A stretch of DNA of 11,907 nucleotides from Pyrinomonadaceae bacterium (GTDB lineage: Bacteria > Acidobacteriota > Blastocatellia > Pyrinomonadales > Pyrinomonadaceae): NCBI GenBank assembly GCA_025929655.1, contig JAICPV010000025.1, positions 1 to 11,907 on the forward strand, given 5' to 3'. The position numbers and the translations under genes are program-made. The stretch's first letter is position 1; each line of letters opens with the position of its first letter. Below are positions 7,674 to 11,907 of the stretch, piece by piece. The notes under the pieces are model-generated. The model saw nothing but the letters and a program-made list of their open reading frames with translations. It was not told the origin of the DNA and did not search any database.

Positions 7674-8474
7674 TTAGTCCTCAGCTTTTAGCTTTTCCTC
7701 ACGCTGGCGTCGTGCCTCGAAAAGTACTACGCCGGCAGCGACCGATACGTTCAATGAATCTATTTTTCCATACATCGGGATTTTTACCAATATGTCGCAG
7801 TTTTCCGCAACCAGCCGATGCAGGCCTTTTCCTTCTCCGCCGAGCACAAGTGCAGTCGGGCGCGCCCAATCCCAATCCGTATGGCCTATCTTCGCGTCCG
7901 CCGATGTCCCCACGACCCAGACGTTTTGTCGTTTAAGATCAATGATGAGGTTATTGAGATTAGGTACCTTTGCGATCTTAATATGTTCCGTCGCGCCCGC
8001 CGCAGATTTTGACACGGTTTCGGTCAGTCCGACGGCCCGGCGTTCCGGAATAAACACACCATCGACCCCGGCACATTCAGCCGTCCGCAAAATAGCACCA
8101 AGGTTGCGTGGATCTTCAACCCCGTCGAGGAGAAGCAGCAGAGTGTCCGCATTTACGGCCTCTAGAATAGTGTCCGCATCGAAATAATTTGCCGCCGCTG
8201 AGATCGCCAAAACGCCTTGGTGATTAGAATCCGGGCCGGCGATACGTTTCAATTGACCCTGATCGACGGTGTCGATTCGTATGTTCGCATTATGGGCAAT
8301 ATCGAAAATTTCGCGTAGTCGATGCTTTGCCGCACCGTTGGCTATAACGAGACGCTCGACGCGCCCGGGATTGGACCGCAGCACTTCGAGCACCGGCATT
8401 ACTCCATAGATCACATTCAGGCGTTCGTGTGGCCGATCCTGTAACTTGTCCTCTCGCCTGATATTTCTTTTCAT
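7674..8474 (-). CDS. rlmB: 23S rRNA (guanosine-2'-O)-methyltransferase RlmB (TrmH/SpoU family)
   Basis: This 266-residue SPOUT methyltransferase should transfer a methyl group from S-adenosylmethionine to the 2'-hydroxyl of a guanosine in 23S rRNA (G2251 in E. coli numbering). The N-terminal substrate-binding domain begins at VIYGVMPVLEVL (21-32), a hallmark of RlmB. The SPOUT motifs follow: motif 1, DGVEDPRNLGAILRTAE (117-133, with N124 and R130); motif 2, LVLGGEGKGL (209-218); and motif 3, IPMYGKIDSLNVSVAAG (232-248). These form the knotted cofactor site. Length is close to the usual 245-270 residues. The first 18 residues are a basic, polar extension. It leads the minus-strand cluster with the two zinc-ribbon genes. 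Other TrmH relatives modify tRNA, but the N-terminal domain favours RlmB. Confidence 0.95.
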   Translation of the reverse strand: MKRNIRREDKLQDRPHERLNVIYGVMPVLEVLRSNPGRVERLVIANGAAKHRLREIFDIAHNANIRIDTVDQGQLKRIAGPDSNHQGVLAISAAANYFDADTILEAVNADTLLLLLDGVEDPRNLGAILRTAECAGVDGVFIPERRAVGLTETVSKSAAGATEHIKIAKVPNLNNLIIDLKRQNVWVVGTSADAKIGHTDWDWARPTALVLGGEGKGLHRLVAENCDILVKIPMYGKIDSLNVSVAAGVVLFEARRQREEKLKAED

Positions 8475-8486
8475 CCGATGAAACGA

Positions 8487-8495
8487 ATTCTAGCA
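8487..8495 (-). promoter_or_regulatory. Extended -10 candidate for rlmB
   Basis: On the minus strand TGCTAGAAT matches an extended -10 (TGnTAnAAT type). The hexamer ends 12 bases before the rlmB ATG, so the mRNA leader would be only about five or six bases. No good -35 is present at normal spacing. The match is by eye only. Confidence 0.35.
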
Positions 8496-8512
8496 TTACG
8501 GTCCGTGGAAGC

Positions 8513-8531
8513 TTGACCGGGAAAATGTCAA
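8513..8531. promoter_or_regulatory. Short inverted repeat in the divergent rlmB / DUF2203 intergenic region
   Basis: TTGAC (8513-8517) and GTCAA (8527-8531) form a five-base inverted repeat with a nine-base spacer, in the 79-base gap between two divergent genes. Both arms also resemble -35 boxes, one for each direction, though neither has a -10 at proper spacing. It could be an operator or chance. Confidence 0.2.
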
Positions 8532-8553
8532 AATAGCAAACTTTTAATTACCG

Positions 8554-8928
8554 ATGAGGATCTTCACACTGGACGAAGCCAACGAGTTATTGCCCGAGAT
8601 CGTTCCGAAACTTAAAAAGATCAGGAAACTATACGCACGTGTCGGCGAGCTTCGCGAACATGCATCGGCCGCAGCCGCAGCTTCGAATCTCGGCGGCGGA
8701 ATGGTAGGGGGCACCATCTACGTGCAATCGCTTTACGAAATCGGCAAACTGACGACCGAGATCCACGAGGCGGGTGTTCAGTTGAAGGACCACACCCGAG
8801 GACTGATCGATTTTCCCACAATGCGCGGCGGTCATCTTGTTTTGTTGTGTTGGCAGCTTGGCGAGCCGGAGCGAATCGAGTGGTGGCACGAAACAGATTC
8901 GGGTTTTGCCGGACGACAACCTTTGTAA
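8554..8928 (+). CDS. DUF2203 family protein
   Basis: This 124-residue cytoplasmic protein matches the DUF2203 family along its length. It opens with FTLDEANELLPEI (4-16), followed by a helical region, and closes with the family's signature: GLIDFPTMRGG, then LLCWQLGEPERIEWWHE and GFAGRQPL. The Trp/His-rich C-terminus is the most conserved part. The biochemical role of the family is not known to me. The gene stands divergent from rlmB with only 79 bases between starts, so regulation could be shared. No Shine-Dalgarno is visible. The A/T-rich TTTAAT at 8543-8548 ends five bases before the ATG, which would suit a leaderless mRNA. An Ala-rich helix at about 46-55 is the only odd composition. Length is typical for the family. 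Confidence 0.93.
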   Translation: MRIFTLDEANELLPEIVPKLKKIRKLYARVGELREHASAAAAASNLGGGMVGGTIYVQSLYEIGKLTTEIHEAGVQLKDHTRGLIDFPTMRGGHLVLLCWQLGEPERIEWWHETDSGFAGRQPL

Positions 8929-8935
8929 GCAAAGG
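8920..8935 (+). other. Small hairpin across the DUF2203 stop codon
   Basis: CCTTTG (8920-8925) pairs with CAAAGG (8930-8935) around a TAAG loop that contains the stop codon. There is no adjacent T-run, only TTTT at 8944-8947, so it is not a convincing intrinsic terminator. Confidence 0.25.
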
Positions 8936-9022
8936 AACCAGGATTTTAATTATTGTGTCGAAAGCATTTAGCGCGAGACCGAGAATTTATGTAACAAGTG
9001 TATGTTTATCTGCGCTTTAATG

Positions 9023-9052
9023 TTGACGACTTAAAGTAAAGTCTGATATTCT
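9023..9052 (+). promoter_or_regulatory. Promoter candidate for the zinc-ribbon/RDD gene
   Basis: TTGACG (9023-9028) is a five-of-six -35 box. TATTCT (9047-9052) follows after 18 bases, with TG one base upstream (9044-9045), making an extended -10. The remainder of the 185-base gap 8929-9113 shows no open frame or RNA gene. The leader would be about 55 bases and ends in a good ribosome site. Confidence 0.5.
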
Positions 9053-9104
9053 TTCCTCGATTTGTCCCGAATCGCCCCATTCTAATCAATAGAATTTTGG
9101 TCTT

Positions 9105-9110
9105 GGAGAA
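9105..9110 (+). promoter_or_regulatory. Strong Shine-Dalgarno site fixing the start of the RDD gene
   Basis: GGAGAA lies three bases before the ATG at 9114 (GGAG is five bases away), a good match to the 16S anti-SD. It stands out because most other starts in the window lack one. Confidence 0.7.
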
Positions 9111-9113
9111 GCT

Positions 9114-10529
9114 ATGAACTGTCCGGTTTGCAAACGCGAACTCGCGCCGACTTTGTCTATTTGCCTTACCTGCGGAGCGATGATGAACGACACCGTCCGC
9201 GAAGAACTGGAAACCAAGATCGGGCGGCCTGAGGTACCGCGAGTTTCAAAAGCAGAACTGCCGAAGTTCGAACCCGTCAAGCCCTGGACACCGCAGCCGG
9301 TCAAGGTGAACCATAACGTTCGGGCCGTCGCTCTAAATCAGCCGGCACCCGAACGCGAACTCTCGTCGATGACGACACTCGTGAAAACGACGGTGCAGGA
9401 ACCGATAAAACTGGCGGCACCCGCACTTGCACCGTCCGTCGAGCCAGCGAAACCGAATGTCGTAACGGCGAAACTGAGAAAGCAAACCAGCCCGACACTC
9501 GTGGATTTTCAGCCGACGAACCCGACGATTCCCGATTGGAGGCTCCAGCTCCAGAATTCCATCCGCAAACGCAATTTGGATCCAAGATCGGAACCGGAGG
9601 TATTGGCAATATCGGAGATCGCGGCGGTACCGGCGATTCCGCCGATACCTGCAAAACCAGCACCGCAAACGGCGGTTCCGGGGATCCAAAATGAAAAGCT
9701 CGCGAATGCGATCAAGCGTATCGAAGCCTCGAAGCGTGCGTTCGGCTCCGGTGCAGCGGTGGGCATGGCCGCCGCCGCGCAAGCCAGGCGGAGAAAACCT
9801 GCGGTACCGCAAAAGTCCTTCCCGTTCGATGTCGTGGAGCGGAAACCGAACACTGAAGCCGCTGCCGTACCGGTGATCCCCACGATCGAGATGCCCAAAC
9901 CGAAACTGGTATCGCCGATGCCGGTCCAAAAGAAAAAATTCGATACAAACAAACTCCCGCCGATACCCGAGCCGGAAACGCCGTTAACCGTGGAAGCAGA
10001 AACCGAAGGGATCGAGGAAGCAACGGAAGTCCGCTCAAAGATCAGCTTCGATCGGCTGCGGATCTGGAACACGGCCCCGAAAGAAGAATCAAAGGATGAA
10101 CAAGAGTTGTCGGAGGAGATCGACGATCTCGCTCCTTTTTCGATGCGTTTCGGTGCTTCCGTTTTCGATCTTATCATCGGCAGTTTCGCCGCCGGCATTC
10201 TGCTATCGCCGATGCTTCTTTCCGGTTCTTTCGGATCGACGTCCGGGATTTTTGCGATCGTTGGCGGCTGGCTGTTCGTTGTATTCGCTTATTTTACAGG
10301 CTCGATCGTGTACATGGGCCGCACGTTCGGAATGAAGCTGTTTTCGATCGAAATGATAGACGCGGAGGCGAACGAACTGCCGACCTTTCATCAAGCTGCC
10401 GTGAATTCGGCTGCCTACCTGCTGTCCCTAATGTTGCTCGGACTCGGCTTCGTACCGGCTTTCTTCAACGAGGAACGCCGAGCGATGCATGACATCCTGT
10501 CCGGGACCCTTTTGATACGCGAGTATTGA
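9114..10529 (+). CDS. Zinc-ribbon / disordered-linker / RDD-family membrane protein
   Basis: This 471-residue protein has three parts. Residues 1-25 are a zinc ribbon with CPVC (C3, C6) and CLTC (C17, C20). Residues about 27-338 are a long, mostly disordered linker rich in Pro, Ala, Lys and Glu, with runs such as VPAIPPIPAKPAP and a helical, basic Ala/Arg stretch near 195-230. Residues 340-471 are an RDD domain: MRFGASVFDLIIG (344-356, with the family Arg and Asp), membrane segments near 350-368, 378-398 and 431-451, GRTFGMKLFSIEMID (402-416), and the closing RRAMHDILSGT (455-465). RDD proteins are membrane proteins, some linked to transport or ion exchange, but most are uncharacterised. The ribbon and linker should lie in the cytoplasm. 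The gene has its own promoter candidate, ribosome site and terminator, so it is probably monocistronic. Confidence 0.93.
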   Translation: MNCPVCKRELAPTLSICLTCGAMMNDTVREELETKIGRPEVPRVSKAELPKFEPVKPWTPQPVKVNHNVRAVALNQPAPERELSSMTTLVKTTVQEPIKLAAPALAPSVEPAKPNVVTAKLRKQTSPTLVDFQPTNPTIPDWRLQLQNSIRKRNLDPRSEPEVLAISEIAAVPAIPPIPAKPAPQTAVPGIQNEKLANAIKRIEASKRAFGSGAAVGMAAAAQARRRKPAVPQKSFPFDVVERKPNTEAAAVPVIPTIEMPKPKLVSPMPVQKKKFDTNKLPPIPEPETPLTVEAETEGIEEATEVRSKISFDRLRIWNTAPKEESKDEQELSEEIDDLAPFSMRFGASVFDLIIGSFAAGILLSPMLLSGSFGSTSGIFAIVGGWLFVVFAYFTGSIVYMGRTFGMKLFSIEMIDAEANELPTFHQAAVNSAAYLLSLMLLGLGFVPAFFNEERRAMHDILSGTLLIREY

Positions 10530-10552
10530 GACTTTCGATCTCACCATGTAAC

Positions 10553-10583
10553 AAGCCCGAAGCTGTAAAGCTTTGGGCTTTTT
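10553..10583 (+). terminator. Intrinsic terminator after the RDD gene
   Basis: AAGCCCGAAGCT (10553-10564) pairs with AGCTTTGGGCTT (10569-10580), a twelve-base stem with one G-U wobble closed by a GTAA (GNRA-type) tetraloop. A T-run ends it at 10579-10583. It begins 24 bases after the RDD stop and ends 23 bases before rqcH. Confidence 0.85.
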
Positions 10584-10592
10584 CATCTGGGC

Positions 10593-10598
10593 GATAAA
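10593..10598 (+). promoter_or_regulatory. -10-like box just before rqcH
   Basis: GATAAA lies eight bases before the GTG start, between the terminator and the gene. If used, transcription would begin at or next to the start codon, giving a leaderless mRNA. No good -35 is seen, and it would overlap the terminator stem. Confidence 0.2.
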
Positions 10599-10606
10599 CT
10601 CGGTTT

Positions 10607-11907
10607 GTGAACGAGCAGCTGATAGAAAGGATCCTTCCCGAACTTAAGCGCGAGCTGGTCGGGCTGTCGTTTCGTCAAATGTTTCAATTGAGCGAACAAC
10701 GGTTCGCGATCGCCTTCGAAGGCGAGGAGTTCAAGTTGCTTTTGGTTGCGATCGAGCCGAAAGAGCCCCGGATCTATTTGATCAAACGCCGTATGCGCGA
10801 ACTAAAGAAGCAAAGTCAACATCCCTCAAAGTTCGTCGTCGATACAGAAAACTCGCTGACCGGAAAGCGGCTGGCAGAGGTATCGAAGCATGCCAACGAA
10901 CGAATTGTTGAGTTTCGGTTCGAATCGGAAGATGCGAATTACCTCATCGTTCAGCTCACCGGCAAGTCGTCAAATCTGTTCGTGCTTGATCCCGGACGAA
11001 AAATCGTCGCCGCAGCAAAGAAGCCAGAGCGTGAGCAAACGCTTGGAGTGCCTTACTCGGCACCGGAACGAACTGGCCCGCAAACACATCAGAATGACCA
11101 CGACGAAACCCCGCTCAACGATTCTCACCGATCAATTTCAGAATCGCTGGACACTTATTTTTCACAACGGGAAGAGCAGGTTAATTTCGAGACCCTGGCA
11201 AAAGAAGCGCGCAGGAAAAACCAAAAAGCGCAGACAAAACTACGGCGGCTGATCAAGAATCTTGAAACCGATGTTGTGCAGCATGGCGATCCTCAAAAAT
11301 GGAAGAAATATGGTGACTTGCTGCTGGCGAATCAAGCGAACGCAAAGCGGAAAGCTGGTTCGATTATCGTCCCGGATCTTTTCGAAGACGACGAGCCCTT
11401 GATCGCGATAGAAGCTGATGAACGGGATTCGCCCGCTGACGCGGCCCAAAAGTATTTTCGCAAGTACGCGAAAGCGAGAAGCGCGGCCGCGGAGGTCGCA
11501 TCTCGGATCGAGACCGTTAGGCTGCAATTAACGGAATCAGAGAATGAAGCGGTGGAGATCGAAATCGCTATCGAATCGGGGGACGTTGATTTTCTCAACG
11601 AATATGTAGAAGGATCGAAGAAGCCTGAGGCGAAGGCAAAAGAATACCGCGTTTCGCGCCTTCGCGCCGGCGTCCGCTCTTTTCGATCGAGTGATGGATT
11701 CGAGATACTGGTCGGTAAGAAAGCTACCGACAACGACTTCCTGACCTTTCGGATCGCAAATTCACGGGACACCTGGATGCACTCAGCGGATTATCCGGGC
11801 AGCCACGTCGTTATTAGGAACCCGGATCGAAGAGAAGTGCCGCAGAAAACGCTGATCGAAGCTGCTCAGCTAGCCGCTTTCTACAGCCAGGGAAAGAAGC
11901 AGGTGAA
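10607..11907 (+). CDS. rqcH: RqcH / NFACT-family ribosome quality control protein, 3' end outside the window
   Basis: The frame runs off the right edge after 433 residues. RqcH binds stalled 50S-peptidyl-tRNA complexes and recruits alanyl-tRNA to add C-terminal alanine tails that mark failed nascent chains for degradation. Residues 1-140 match the NFACT-N domain: LxxELxxLxG at the start, ANERIVEFRF (96-105) at the 'DR' position, and LTGKSSNLFVLD (117-128). Residues about 195-222 are a basic coiled-coil segment, and a second charged helical stretch lies near 278-325. From about 347 the NFACT-R domain appears, with YRVSRLRAGVRSFRSSDGFEILVGK and then TWMHSADYPGSHVVI (389-403). The GTG is the first possible start after an in-frame TAA at 10595-10597. 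No Shine-Dalgarno is evident. The D of the usual DR pair is E here (E98-R99). Probably a few dozen C-terminal residues are missing. Confidence 0.93.
   Translation, partial: MNEQLIERILPELKRELVGLSFRQMFQLSEQRFAIAFEGEEFKLLLVAIEPKEPRIYLIKRRMRELKKQSQHPSKFVVDTENSLTGKRLAEVSKHANERIVEFRFESEDANYLIVQLTGKSSNLFVLDPGRKIVAAAKKPEREQTLGVPYSAPERTGPQTHQNDHDETPLNDSHRSISESLDTYFSQREEQVNFETLAKEARRKNQKAQTKLRRLIKNLETDVVQHGDPQKWKKYGDLLLANQANAKRKAGSIIVPDLFEDDEPLIAIEADERDSPADAAQKYFRKYAKARSAAAEVASRIETVRLQLTESENEAVEIEIAIESGDVDFLNEYVEGSKKPEAKAKEYRVSRLRAGVRSFRSSDGFEILVGKKATDNDFLTFRIANSRDTWMHSADYPGSHVVIRNPDRREVPQKTLIEAAQLAAFYSQGKKQV

Noticed and set aside
8920..8947. Intrinsic terminator for the DUF2203 gene
   Set aside because: The stem has six pairs and no T-run directly after it; kept only as a weak hairpin.
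9333..10198. Two overlapping minus-strand ORFs opposite the RDD gene linker
   Set aside because: They mirror the low-complexity linker; composition (Arg/Tyr or Ser/Phe-rich) is a by-product of the sense codons.
10890..11252. Plus-strand ORF of 120 codons
   Set aside because: It lies in a different frame inside rqcH, whose frame is supported by domain matches; its sequence resembles nothing known.
1..11907. Mobile element, CRISPR, tRNA, rRNA or defence island
   Set aside because: No transposase or integrase motif, no regularly spaced repeats, no tRNA-like cloverleaf and no known defence domain was seen on either strand.

Overview
The window looks like ordinary chromosomal DNA from a free-living Gram-negative-type bacterium of moderate GC content. 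The gene mix fits Acidobacteriota, possibly class Blastocatellia. That mix is an aroD-aroE fusion, small zinc-ribbon membrane proteins with a shared C-terminal motif, a DUF2203 gene, a zinc-ribbon/RDD protein and a divergent RqcH. The taxonomic guess is inference, because no rRNA or other marker is present. I see no mobile element, CRISPR array, tRNA, phage gene or recognisable defence system.

Layout. Positions 2-2885 (+) form a tightly packed run. It holds the end of a TspO-like membrane protein, a fused 3-dehydroquinate dehydratase/shikimate dehydrogenase (aroDE) and a ThiF/MoeB-type adenylyltransferase, each pair overlapping by ATGA. A type II NADH dehydrogenase (2933-4279) follows. After a 100-base gap comes a secreted seven-repeat propeller-like protein (4380-6530). 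It converges, with one base between stops, on a minus-strand cluster that reads rlmB (8474-7674), zinc-ribbon protein A (7671-7126), zinc-ribbon protein B (7068-6532). A 79-base divergent region separates rlmB from a plus-strand DUF2203 gene (8554-8928). A zinc-ribbon/linker/RDD membrane protein (9114-10529) has a clear ribosome site, a promoter candidate and a strong terminator. The 5' part of an RqcH/NFACT gene (10607 to the window end) closes the window.

How the genes relate. The housekeeping genes cover aromatic amino-acid precursor synthesis, cofactor sulfur activation, respiratory NADH oxidation, 23S rRNA methylation and ribosome rescue. They do not form one pathway. The least explained material is the pair of zinc-ribbon membrane proteins, which share a 'SVTDxTTxxL' tail but little else outside the Cys pairs, and the RDD protein with a roughly 310-residue Pro/Ala/charged linker. 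The DNA is also strikingly rich in the octamer GCGATCGC (seven copies), mostly but not wholly in-frame Ala-Ile-Ala codons. Good Shine-Dalgarno sequences are visible before only two genes. Several others have an A/T-rich -10-like box so close to the start codon that leaderless mRNAs are possible.
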